Origin: an uncultured Bacteroides sp.
Lineage (GTDB): Bacteria; Bacteroidota; Bacteroidia; Bacteroidales; Bacteroidaceae
Assembly: GCA_900557355.1 (NCBI GenBank)
Contig: USSR01000218.1
Coordinates: 1 to 9,708, forward strand
Direction: 5' to 3'
Length of the DNA: 9,708 bases
Every line of letters begins with the position of its first letter. Within the stretch, counting starts at the first letter, position 1. The notes beneath the pieces were generated by a model. That model did no database searches. It was not told the origin of the DNA and saw only the letters and a program-made list of their open reading frames with translations. The translations under genes were made by a program, and so were the position numbers. Below are positions 1 to 5,476 of the stretch, one piece after another.

Positions 1-2
1 CA

Positions 3-86
3 CTGGTATTGGCGGGCGTACTGCTGATCGTGGGAGCTGTTTGCGTCTATTTCATCAAAGAGACGGTGGTGCATCACGAAGGGTAA
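3..86 (+). CDS. Membrane protein, C-terminal end only (partial)
   Basis: Reading from base 3 gives 27 residues and a TAA stop at 84-86. They form one hydrophobic stretch (LVLAGVLLIVGAVCVYFI) followed by a short polar tail, KETVVHHEG. This looks like the last transmembrane helix of an inner-membrane protein with a short tail. The start lies outside the window, so the family cannot be fixed. The helix ending in F-I-K-E-T resembles the last helix of some major-facilitator transporters, but that is only a guess. GC content is higher than in the AT-rich capsule section, in line with backbone DNA. A palindromic repeat begins about 10 bp after the stop. Confidence 0.5.
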   Translation: MVLAGVLLIVGAVCVYFIKETVVHHEG

Positions 87-94
87 GCGGAAGA

Positions 95-225
95 GGAGTA
101 TGTGTCGAAACCCACCACTGAGGACACAGAGTAACACAGAGGCGATTTAAAGTTGTTGATTATTAATAAAAAGACTCTGTGATACTCTGTGCTACTCCGT
201 GGTGAAAAGAGTTATGACACATCCC
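95..225. repeat. MITE/REP-like palindromic repeat, copy 1
   Basis: This intergenic element has imperfect inverted ends. The left end contains TGTGTCGAAACCC and the right end, read on the other strand, ATGTGTCATAACTC. Inside are inner arms built from repeated CACAGAG units (left) and CTCTGTG units (right) around a centre containing GTTGTTGATTATTAATAAA. A second copy in the same orientation lies at 9565-9683 and shares the centre exactly. It has no coding capacity of its own, so it is best read as a small non-autonomous mobile or REP-like element. The outer limits are set by the end of similarity between the copies and by the inverted ends, and are good to a few bases. Confidence 0.75.
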
Positions 226-241
226 TTTTAGCTTTCGTTGC

Positions 242-337
242 CTACAAGTTCATCGCATTTCCTCCAAGGACTCCCAGTATGGCAGATGCCACTGCGATCA
301 TTACTTTTAAAATTGTGTTCCAGTTTGATTTCTTCAT
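242..337 (-). CDS. Smalltalk-type small hydrophobic protein (31 aa)
   Basis: A short reading frame of 31 residues starts MKKSNWNTILKVMIAV and ends GNAMNL. It has a lysine/tryptophan start and one hydrophobic segment at about residues 9-26. This matches the pattern of the tiny Bacteroides proteins named 'smalltalk', often found beside HU-like genes. Their function is unknown. The start at 337 is chosen because an unusually strong ribosome binding site, AAAGGAGGTG, lies 7 bases upstream. The frame stays open further upstream to 466, but that part overlaps the HU-like gene and reads as a charged, non-natural protein. The gene is 31 bp downstream of the HU-like stop, so the two are probably co-transcribed. 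Such clusters often include an N-acetylmuramoyl-L-alanine amidase, which is absent here. Confidence 0.7.
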   Translation of the reverse strand: MKKSNWNTILKVMIAVASAILGVLGGNAMNL

Positions 338-342
338 TTTTT

Positions 343-351
343 TACACCTCC
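343..351 (-). promoter_or_regulatory. Strong Shine-Dalgarno site for the smalltalk ORF
   Basis: On the minus strand the sequence AAGGAGGTG precedes the ATG at 337 by about 6 bases. Most Bacteroides genes have weak or no Shine-Dalgarno sites and rely on A/T-rich leaders, so a near-perfect match stands out. It decides the start of the 31-codon gene. Confidence 0.7.
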
Positions 352-368
352 TTTCATGTGATTCTGAT

Positions 369-839
369 TTATGCCGTCGGGTCATCCACAATGTCTCCGT
401 CACCGTCTTTTCCCGTTTCCTTTCCTTCCAGTGCGGCTTTGATATCGATGAATTCGATTTTATCACCGGCCCGGGTCGATGTCAGGTTCGGACGTACGCT
501 CGACGACGGACGAAAGTTTATTTTCACCGCCATTATGTTTTTGGCCGTACAGTCTTTTTCCGCATCCACCCCTTTGGTGCGTGCCGAAAGGCTGAATACT
601 CCGAAATCTCGGATATTGACCGACTGCCCGTTGTAGAGTGAGGTACGCATCGCTTCTACAAAATTGGTGAGTACACTTTTGATATCTCCTAATGATAACG
701 AACTTTTCTCCTTCATTTCGTACGCAATGCTTTCCAGGCTTGCGCTTTGACCTAAAGTGACCAGTTGCGGATAAAATTTCTCTATAGCATCCGCTTTTCG
801 CGGATCCTTTCTCGCGATTTTTTTGTATGGAACTGCCAT
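369..839 (-). CDS. HU-like DNA-binding protein (156 aa)
   Basis: This is a HU/IHF-fold DNA-binding protein of the longer Bacteroides type. The N-terminal part, MAVPYKKIARKDPRKA, is basic. The middle, about residues 50-85, has the family pattern of a helix (GDIKSVLTNFVEAMRTSL), then NGQSVNIRDFGVFSLS, where the glycine/phenylalanine turn leads into the DNA-contacting beta arms. The segment VKINFRPSSSVRP (about 106-118) fits the end of the arm region. The C-terminal tail (about 120-156) is charged and rich in Asp, Gly and Lys, and is probably disordered. The length of about 150 residues is normal for this subgroup and well above the 90 of classic HU. It is divergent from the DUF4248-like gene and lies upstream of the smalltalk ORF. 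Its role here, whether nucleoid protein or local regulator, is not shown by the sequence. Confidence 0.85.
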   Translation of the reverse strand: MAVPYKKIARKDPRKADAIEKFYPQLVTLGQSASLESIAYEMKEKSSLSLGDIKSVLTNFVEAMRTSLYNGQSVNIRDFGVFSLSARTKGVDAEKDCTAKNIMAVKINFRPSSSVRPNLTSTRAGDKIEFIDIKAALEGKETGKDGDGDIVDDPTA

Positions 840-911
840 TGTCCGATAATTTTTTATGGTTAATAATTAAGAATGCATCCGGAAGGTCGGACGAGCTCTT
901 TCCCTTTCTTC

Positions 912-930
912 CGGTATGTCAAAGATACCG
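912..930 (-). promoter_or_regulatory. Candidate promoter -7 element inside a palindrome, for the HU-like gene
   Basis: Read on the minus strand, TATCTTTG (plus 920-927) matches the Bacteroides -7 consensus TAnnTTTG. It lies inside the inverted repeat CGGTAT-N7-ATACCG (912-917 and 925-930). No clear TTTG -33 element is seen 19 bp upstream. It would give a leader of about 75 bases before the HU-like start at 839. An operator overlapping the -7 box would suit autoregulation, but that is inference. Confidence 0.35.
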
Positions 931-1106
931 CTTTGTAACCCCTGTTTTGTGCTTGTTGACGTGGGTTGAGGCGGTATGGATAAAAGATTGAAAATCAATG
1001 AATGTTTTGTGAAATAGTATGACTTCTGCTATGATATGTCGTTTGTTTTTGTTATCTTTATGCTATTGTAAAGTTCCGATTATTTATTAATTTAAAATTG
1101 AAAAAC

Positions 1107-1352
1107 ATGAAAGATTTAGAAGATGACGAGAGAGAGTTTCCTATCCGTGTATATACAAAAGTCGAGTTGGCTCTGCTTTATGCACCCCATTTGTCTGAAA
1201 ATGCCGCCCTCAATAATCTCAGCCGTTGGATGCGGCACAACAAACTCCTGATGGCTGCACTCGAGGAGGTGGGATACTATAAATACCGCCATTCATTTAC
1301 GCCCAAGGAAGTTCGTCTGATCTTTCGATATATGGGAGAGCCGGGAGCATAA
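1107..1352 (+). CDS. DUF4248-like small protein (81 aa)
   Basis: A small soluble protein with the pattern of the Bacteroides DUF4248 family: an acidic start (MKDLEDDERE), then the conserved block FPIRVYTKVELALLYAPHL (about 12-30), a NLSRWMRHN motif, and near the end TPKEVRLIFRYMGEPG. The family is about 70-85 residues and has no known function; its helix pattern suggests a compact helical, possibly nucleic-acid-binding, domain. The ATG at 1107 is preferred because an in-frame TTG at 1098 adds only three residues and the leader between is A-rich, as usual in Bacteroides. It is divergent from the HU-like gene, with about 270 bp between. This gene, the HU-like gene and a VirE-type gene often travel together near Bacteroides capsule loci. 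Confidence 0.8.
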   Translation: MKDLEDDEREFPIRVYTKVELALLYAPHLSENAALNNLSRWMRHNKLLMAALEEVGYYKYRHSFTPKEVRLIFRYMGEPGA

Positions 1353-1402
1353 AATTAGAGAGAAACCAATGCCGGTATTGGTTCGGAGGATTTGATAAGA
1401 AG

Positions 1403-1433
1403 TTGAACTTGTGCAATTTATGCACAAGTTCAA
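1403..1433. other. Perfect 13-bp hairpin after the DUF4248-like gene
   Basis: TTGAACTTGTGCA at 1403-1415 and its exact complement at 1421-1433 flank a 5-base loop, ATTTA. No T run follows on either strand, so it is not a classic intrinsic terminator. It lies between the converging ends of the DUF4248-like gene and the VirE-type gene, so a bidirectional transcript end or a protein binding site are both possible. Confidence 0.6.
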
Positions 1434-1502
1434 AAATAATAGGTATTGATTTTAATCAAAACAGCTAATATCTTTTTGTCAATAAAACGCCAATATATGT
1501 CC

Positions 1503-1552
1503 TGCCCCGTAACAATATATGTAATCGAAATAACATATATTGTTACGGGGCA
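1503..1552. other. Perfect 20-bp hairpin with 10-base loop beyond the VirE-type stop
   Basis: The arms are 1503-1522 and 1533-1552, beginning TGCCCCGTAACA and ending TGTTACGGGGCA, with the loop AATCGAAATA. The ten-mer CAATATATGT occurs at 1491-1500 and again at 1513-1522 in the left arm, with its complement at 1533-1542. The VirE-type stop codon is at 1584. The stem would be very stable and could protect or end the minus-strand transcript, but there is no T tract on either side. Confidence 0.65.
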
Positions 1553-1583
1553 TTTCTCTTCTATCTCTTTCTTTCCGATACTT

Positions 1584-3743
1584 TTAAAACGGTAACTCTT
1601 CCATCTCCTTTCCCTTCTCCCTTTTCCTGAAGTTTTCGCTCACCTCCTGCTGGCTGAGTTCCACTACGGCATACTCCGTAATGCCATGGACGTTTACACG
1701 CTTGCCGAAGGCATCCCTTTCCAGAATCTGTACCAACACTTGTTGCGTTTGCGCGTTGGCTTGTGTCCGTCCGTATACAGATAAAGTGGCCAGTATTGCG
1801 GCGGCGGGTTTCCATTTCACCTCAAAGTCCTTTTCTCCTGCCGGACGGAAGTAAACATACAGGTTCTCTTCCAGTGGGTCTTTCATGCGGTGGCGTTCGT
1901 TTCGGGTGTTGATGTCGTCTATCTCGTTTCCTTCAAACCAATAGCGGAAACCGTCTTCTATCAGTTGCACCGCCTGTGCGTATACTCCTTTGTGGTCTAC
2001 CGGAGTGCGGTAGTCGATGGCTTTTACGGGAATGACCAGGAAGCGCCGGTTTCCCCCGTAATCCCTGAGGAACTGCATGTTGTTGGTGCTTCCGATGAAC
2101 GATGCCCTCCGGGGATAAAGCTGCGCCTGAGTGTCGTATACCTTCCGGATGGTGACGTTCTCCTGTCCGATGATCCGTTTGAGTTCGGCGATGTCTCCTG
2201 TCTTCACACCTTCAAACTCCTCCATGTTGATCAGCAGCCGGGTGGATAGCAGCAAGAGGTCATCCTTGTTTGCCGGGTCTATCATTCCGTTGCGGTAATA
2301 TTCTCCGAGTTCCGGGGGCAGCAGGTGCCGTATCCAGGTACTTTTTCCTTTTCCCTGCGCCCCGTGCAGCACCAGGGCTTGCTGGTTGGCTTTACCCGGT
2401 TGGAGCGCCGAGGCTACCATGGCTACGATCCAGCGCCGGAATCCTTCCCTCCAGAATTCCTGATCCTCCGCTTGTATGGTGTCCGCCAGTTTCCCGATGT
2501 GGTCGGTTGTCCTGTCCCACCGCACGTTTCCTCCGAAGTAGTCGGTAAAGGGATTGAACTCCGGTGTATAGTCCGAGTCGATGACCGACTTCAGGCTGTT
2601 GAGCGGATAGACGATGCCCTGTCTGCTGATGTTCAGGAAGATGGAGTTGAGATCCTTGTTCCGCATGGCGTAGAATGATTTTCCCTCCTTCGTTTTGGAC
2701 AAGTCGCACATCTCCAGTCGGTCGAGTACCGTATTTCGCCTGAAAGCGTAATTCCTGTCCAGATAGTCTATCACCTGTTCCACGGGCGGTATCTTTTTTT
2801 TCTCCTCTGCCCGTTCCGTTCTGTCCGTATATGTGTAGGCGTTCGCGATGGGGGTGTCTGTATCCATCTGTCCGTCCTCCCCTAATTTCACTGCTGCCAG
2901 ACGCTTGACTTCCGCCTCTTCAAGTCCCTTTCGGAAACATTTGTTTCCCAGGGTGAAGAGGAACGAATTGCGGTTTCCCTCTGTGTATTTCATCAGCCTG
3001 CGGGTAGAGCTGAGGCATTTGTTGAATTCCATGCACGTGTAGGCGCTGACTTCCCCTGTTGGGTCCGTTGCGGGCTCTTCCTTCTGCCTTCCCCTCCGTG
3101 CAGGTTCGGGGGCTTCGATGGTGAATGTCCGTTGCGGGATGTGTGCCACCCGCCGGGGAGAGTAAAACGCCCTCGGGTCATACGAAGCGAAGACACCTCT
3201 CGACAAGTCCTTTCCGCTGGTGTCCACTTCCGTCTCCAGAAGTTTCTCGTAGTGTTTACGGGCCAGTTCGTACATTCCCGCGTGATACTGCTCCAACCGG
3301 CTGTAAGTGATTGCCGGTGTCCGGAAGAACGCGTTTCGCCATCCTTCCGCTTCGAGGCTTACCGGATAGGCGAGCACCTTGAATCCGTGTTGCTTGGCGG
3401 TGAGGAAGCAGGCGAGTGTCGCTTCGTCTGTTTCTATCAGGGCCCGTATCCGGTCCAGCTCCTTTTCGGGCAGATGGTCCAGGTCGATGGTGATGATGTC
3501 ATTGTATGCGGCGATACTATGCGCCAGCCTGCATTCGTGGTAGTTTGCCGTGACGGTGAAGTAGTCCAGCTGCCGTTTTACGTTCTCCGCTTCCTTGGTT
3601 TTCCCTTCACTGATAAGCCAGATTATTTTCTCAATCAGGGCGGCATAGCGACTGCTGCGTACCTTTTCGATTAATTCATTCAGGGAGCATCTCCCTTTTA
3701 CTTTGCTGAAGCCCCTGTAAGTAGTAATACTAATGTTTTCCAT
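1584..3743 (-). CDS. Primase/VirE-type P-loop protein with BT4734-like N-terminus (719 aa)
   Basis: A large protein of the Bacteroides BT4734/VirE class. The N-terminal part (about 55-205) resembles the BT4734-like domain and has the acidic motif NDIITIDLDHL (81-91), which looks like the metal-binding DxD of archaeo-eukaryotic-type primases. The middle (about 235-310) may be a primase C-terminal helical region. The C-terminal half is a virulence-associated E (VirE) P-loop domain: Walker A GAQGKGKST (461-469), an acidic strand LLINMEEFEG (503-512) in the Walker B position, FIGSTNNMQF (549-558) as a sensor motif and GGNRRFLVI (563-571) with likely arginine fingers. Such proteins occur in phages, satellites and integrated elements and are thought to act in DNA replication; the cellular role of the Bacteroides copies is unknown. 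It starts 70 bp after the small upstream gene, so a two-gene operon is likely. It appears intact. Confidence 0.85.
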   Translation of the reverse strand: MENISITTYRGFSKVKGRCSLNELIEKVRSSRYAALIEKIIWLISEGKTKEAENVKRQLDYFTVTANYHECRLAHSIAAYNDIITIDLDHLPEKELDRIRALIETDEATLACFLTAKQHGFKVLAYPVSLEAEGWRNAFFRTPAITYSRLEQYHAGMYELARKHYEKLLETEVDTSGKDLSRGVFASYDPRAFYSPRRVAHIPQRTFTIEAPEPARRGRQKEEPATDPTGEVSAYTCMEFNKCLSSTRRLMKYTEGNRNSFLFTLGNKCFRKGLEEAEVKRLAAVKLGEDGQMDTDTPIANAYTYTDRTERAEEKKKIPPVEQVIDYLDRNYAFRRNTVLDRLEMCDLSKTKEGKSFYAMRNKDLNSIFLNISRQGIVYPLNSLKSVIDSDYTPEFNPFTDYFGGNVRWDRTTDHIGKLADTIQAEDQEFWREGFRRWIVAMVASALQPGKANQQALVLHGAQGKGKSTWIRHLLPPELGEYYRNGMIDPANKDDLLLLSTRLLINMEEFEGVKTGDIAELKRIIGQENVTIRKVYDTQAQLYPRRASFIGSTNNMQFLRDYGGNRRFLVIPVKAIDYRTPVDHKGVYAQAVQLIEDGFRYWFEGNEIDDINTRNERHRMKDPLEENLYVYFRPAGEKDFEVKWKPAAAILATLSVYGRTQANAQTQQVLVQILERDAFGKRVNVHGITEYAVVELSQQEVSENFRKREKGKEMEELPF

Positions 3744-3813
3744 TTTTCTGTTTTTTTAAAGCTCGACGTAAGTGTCTGCGGCTGTAAAATTAGGGATGAT
3801 TTTATAAACCTTG

Positions 3814-4206
3814 TTAGACGTTTTCTTTGAAGAATGTCTTTATTTCGTCTAAGATGTTTGTTTCCAGATCTTTATCCGTTCCCTTTTTCTCCTCTTTCAG
3901 AAATTTTAGTGTGTTAAATATTTCTGTTTCAATGGATTGTACTGACATCTCCTTTGTGGGGTTTTGTTTCTGGCCGAAGTATAGCATACGGTACATGATA
4001 TGTGCCAATTCACGGATTCCTTTGCGCTTTTCCGTTCCTTTTTGCTGGTAATTCAACCATAAGAAAAAGAGGATAACCAGCTCTCTGTGAGTAGTTATGT
4101 CGAGTTTTTCCGGTTTCTTTTCCAGTGTTTCTAAAATTCTCTTACTCTCGTCAGTTTTTCCGTTTGTAATTACTACATAAGGAATGTCTTCTATGTTGAG
4201 AATCAT
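3814..4206 (-). CDS. Hypothetical soluble protein (130 aa) upstream of the VirE-type gene
   Basis: I do not recognise this family. The protein is soluble and rich in Lys and Glu, with no signal peptide or membrane segment. It opens with a short beta-like stretch (MILNIEDIPYVVITNGKTDES). Then comes a helical region with the hydrophobic segment LVILFFLWLNYQQKG (about 43-57), and RELAHIMYRMLYFGQKQN (about 65-82). The C-terminal third is strongly charged and probably helical (LKFLKEEKKGTDKDLETN and on). The start at 4206 has GAAGGA just before it; no longer in-frame ATG is available. It comes first in a minus-strand pair with the primase/VirE-type gene 70 bp downstream. The lower GC content compared with that gene hints at a different origin. 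Confidence 0.65.
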   Translation of the reverse strand: MILNIEDIPYVVITNGKTDESKRILETLEKKPEKLDITTHRELVILFFLWLNYQQKGTEKRKGIRELAHIMYRMLYFGQKQNPTKEMSVQSIETEIFNTLKFLKEEKKGTDKDLETNILDEIKTFFKENV

Positions 4207-4262
4207 TCCTTCATTCGGTTTTTTTTGCTCATTTTGTCTAATGTGATTTATTGTTACGAAGG

Positions 4263-4270
4263 CAAAATTA
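4263..4270 (-). promoter_or_regulatory. Candidate -7 element for the 4206-1584 operon
   Basis: On the minus strand TAATTTTG matches TAnnTTTG exactly and would start transcription about 50 bases before the ATG at 4206. No TTTG is present at the -33 position. That place is occupied by the palindrome at 4281-4300, which could mean an activated or repressed promoter. Confidence 0.4.
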
Positions 4271-4280
4271 ACTGTTCTTA

Positions 4281-4300
4281 GTATATAATCCGTTATATAC
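4281..4300. promoter_or_regulatory. Candidate operator palindrome upstream of the 4206-1584 operon
   Basis: GTATATAA-TCCG-TTATATAC is a perfect 8-bp inverted repeat. It begins 10 bp upstream of the candidate -7 box on the minus strand, so a dimeric regulator bound here would touch the -33 region. The AT-rich arms make chance occurrence more likely than for the neighbouring longer palindrome. Confidence 0.35.
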
Positions 4301-4327
4301 GCGTATATTGTTTACTTTTAATTGATG

Positions 4328-4387
4328 TTTTACCCTGTCATGGAAACAGGTTAAGTATACCTGACCTGTTTCCATGACAGGGTAAAA
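4328..4387. other. Perfect 24-bp inverted repeat (long hairpin)
   Basis: The arms are 4328-4351 and 4364-4387, beginning TTTTACCCTGTCATGG and ending CCATGACAGGGTAAAA, with a 12-base loop. The loop and inner arm carry alternative pairings: CAGGT, ATACCTG and ACCTG. It sits between the minus-strand operon and the invertible promoter. No T run follows the stem on either strand, so it is not a standard intrinsic terminator, though a stem of this length could block transcription or be a recombinase or regulator site. Confidence 0.7.
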
Positions 4388-4482
4388 TCAGTTTAAAAAG
4401 AGAGTATTATGCGTGTACGCGTGTGCGCGATTATATAAAGGGTGTCGGTGAATAGGGGATTTTGGTGTAAATAGAAAAGAGT

Positions 4483-4503
4483 ATGTTTCAAAAAACGTTC
4501 GTT
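4483..4503 (+). repeat. Left inverted repeat of the invertible promoter
   Basis: This 21-bp arm contains AAAAAACGTTCGTT and is an exact inverted match to 4694-4714. The core ACGTTCGT resembles the inverted repeats flanking the phase-variable capsule promoters of Bacteroides fragilis, which are recombined by the serine invertase Mpi. No invertase gene lies in this window, so the enzyme would act from elsewhere. Confidence 0.85.
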
Positions 4504-4693
4504 CAATGGAACAAAGGTAAACAGCATTTTTATTATAGCAAAATATTTTTATAAATAAATTTGTTTTCTCTTTTAATGTCACTTTTATCTATCTGTGAAT
4601 CAATCAATTATTAAAACTCTTAAATTAGCTTTTCTCTTTTTGAATTTTTCTTTTTGGAGATTTTAAAATTCTGTCAAAAATGGTGTTTAAACA
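4504..4693. promoter_or_regulatory. Invertible capsule promoter segment, OFF orientation
   Basis: These 190 bp between the repeats are very AT-rich and hold no gene. On the minus strand they contain TTTG (plus 4539-4542), a 19-bp spacer and TACCTTTG (plus 4512-4519), an exact fit to the Bacteroides promoter pattern TTTG-N19-TAnnTTTG. Transcription would start near 4504 and run left, away from upxY. Inversion would place the same promoter next to 4693, firing right with a leader of about 150 bases before upxY. The segment length agrees with the roughly 190-bp invertible promoters known in B. fragilis. As assembled the operon is therefore OFF; a cell population could be mixed. Confidence 0.85.
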
Positions 4694-4714
4694 AACGAAC
4701 GTTTTTTGAAACAT
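4694..4714 (-). repeat. Right inverted repeat of the invertible promoter
   Basis: This is the exact reverse complement of 4483-4503, including AACGAACGTTTTTT. Its outer edge is 135 bp before the upxY start, which leaves room for the untranslated leader on which UpxY-type antiterminators are thought to act. Confidence 0.85.
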
Positions 4715-4750
4715 CAATGACTTCTAATTCATTCGTTCATAGAACTTTAT

Positions 4751-4836
4751 CTCTGAAATTCTTCTGTTTCTTGGAAATGGTCGATTTCAGGGTACTTACA
4801 TAACATTTCATCGTTCTCCTGCTGTGATAGGGGAGA
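4751..4836 (+). promoter_or_regulatory. upxY leader with two possible hairpins
   Basis: The leader between the right inverted repeat and upxY can form CTGAAAT (4753-4759) with ATTTCAG (4784-4790), enlarged by a G-C pair and a wobble pair. It can also form TCTCC (4815-4819) with GGAGA (4832-4836), ending 13 bases before the ATG. UpxY proteins act on the 5' leader of their own operon, so structures here are candidates for the recognition or pause signal. The second stem also covers the only purine-rich ribosome-site-like stretch. The pairings are seen in the sequence; their role is inferred. Confidence 0.35.
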
Positions 4837-4849
4837 GTCTTGAGATCAC

Positions 4850-5476
4850 ATGAATGCAAGTAATACTGATATTCGCATTACATCATCTGACCGGGAGGTA
4901 CTTTCGTACTCCGGTGTCCCCAAAGAATACCCTTTAGTGAAGGAATCCGACAACATCCATTGGTATGCTGTGCGAGTCACCTACAGCCGCGAACTTTCTT
5001 TGAAAACGTACCTTGACAGCGAATCCATCGAGAATTTCATCCCGATGCGCTACGAGTATATCGTGAAGAACGAACGCCGAGTGCGTAAACTGGTTCCCGC
5101 TGTTCATAATCTGGTATTCGTCCGTTCGTGCCGTGAACGTATCGACCGTATCAAAGAAGAGATGGGGGTATCCCTTCCGATCCGTTATATCATGGATCGG
5201 GAAAGCCGCCAGCCGATTGTTGTTCCGGACTCCCAGATGCGCAGCTTCATGGCGGTTGCCGGCAGTTACGAGCAGCAACTGGTTTACCTGGAGCCTTCCG
5301 CTGTAGCCTTCCGTAAAGGACAGCGTGTGCGTGTGACGGGTGGTCTTTTTGCCGGTGTCGAAGGTGAGTTCATCCGTGTGAAAAACGACCGTCGCGTGAT
5401 GGTTTCCATTCAGGGAGTGATGGCCGTTGCCACCACCTACATCCATCCTTCTCTAATCGAGCCGCTCGATCTTTAA
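4850..5476 (+). CDS. upxY: UpxY family capsule-specific transcription antiterminator
   Basis: A NusG-like antiterminator of the UpxY family. In Bacteroides these act on their own capsule operon by preventing early termination in the leader. The NusG N-terminal domain covers about residues 37-145, starting HWYAVRVTYSRE and including FIPMRYEYIVK and VPAVHNLVFVRS. The KOW domain at about 154-208 holds FRKGQRVRVTGGLFAGVEGE, followed by RRVMVSIQGVMAVATTYI. The match to the family runs across its whole length. The first 36 residues are an extra N-terminal extension, rich in Ser and Asp; no other Met occurs in it, so the start at 4850 is the only ATG choice. It is the first gene of the capsule operon, downstream of the invertible promoter and 44 bp before upxZ. 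Expression should depend on the promoter's orientation. Confidence 0.93.
   Translation: MNASNTDIRITSSDREVLSYSGVPKEYPLVKESDNIHWYAVRVTYSRELSLKTYLDSESIENFIPMRYEYIVKNERRVRKLVPAVHNLVFVRSCRERIDRIKEEMGVSLPIRYIMDRESRQPIVVPDSQMRSFMAVAGSYEQQLVYLEPSAVAFRKGQRVRVTGGLFAGVEGEFIRVKNDRRVMVSIQGVMAVATTYIHPSLIEPLDL

Noticed and set aside
338..466. Longer 74-codon version of the smalltalk ORF
   Set aside because: The extra N-terminus is a shadow of the HU-like gene, while a strong ribosome site sits before the inner ATG at 337.
189..641. Plus-strand frames opposite the smalltalk and HU-like genes
   Set aside because: They are shadows of the HU-like gene and its leader; their proteins have no natural composition or motifs.
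1403..1552. Intrinsic terminators at the two hairpins
   Set aside because: Neither stem is followed by a T run on either strand, so I list them as hairpins rather than terminators.
1491..1552. CRISPR-like repeats
   Set aside because: The ten-mer is too short, with only three copies, one inverted, and no regular spacers or cas genes.
4388..4582. A 64-codon minus-strand frame across the left inverted repeat
   Set aside because: It runs through the invertible promoter and the alternating tract, has no family likeness, and would be broken by inversion.
4591..4598. Rightward promoter inside the invertible segment (TATCTGTG)
   Set aside because: It has one mismatch in the -7 box and the nearest TTTG is too far upstream; the minus-strand promoter fits both elements and the spacing.
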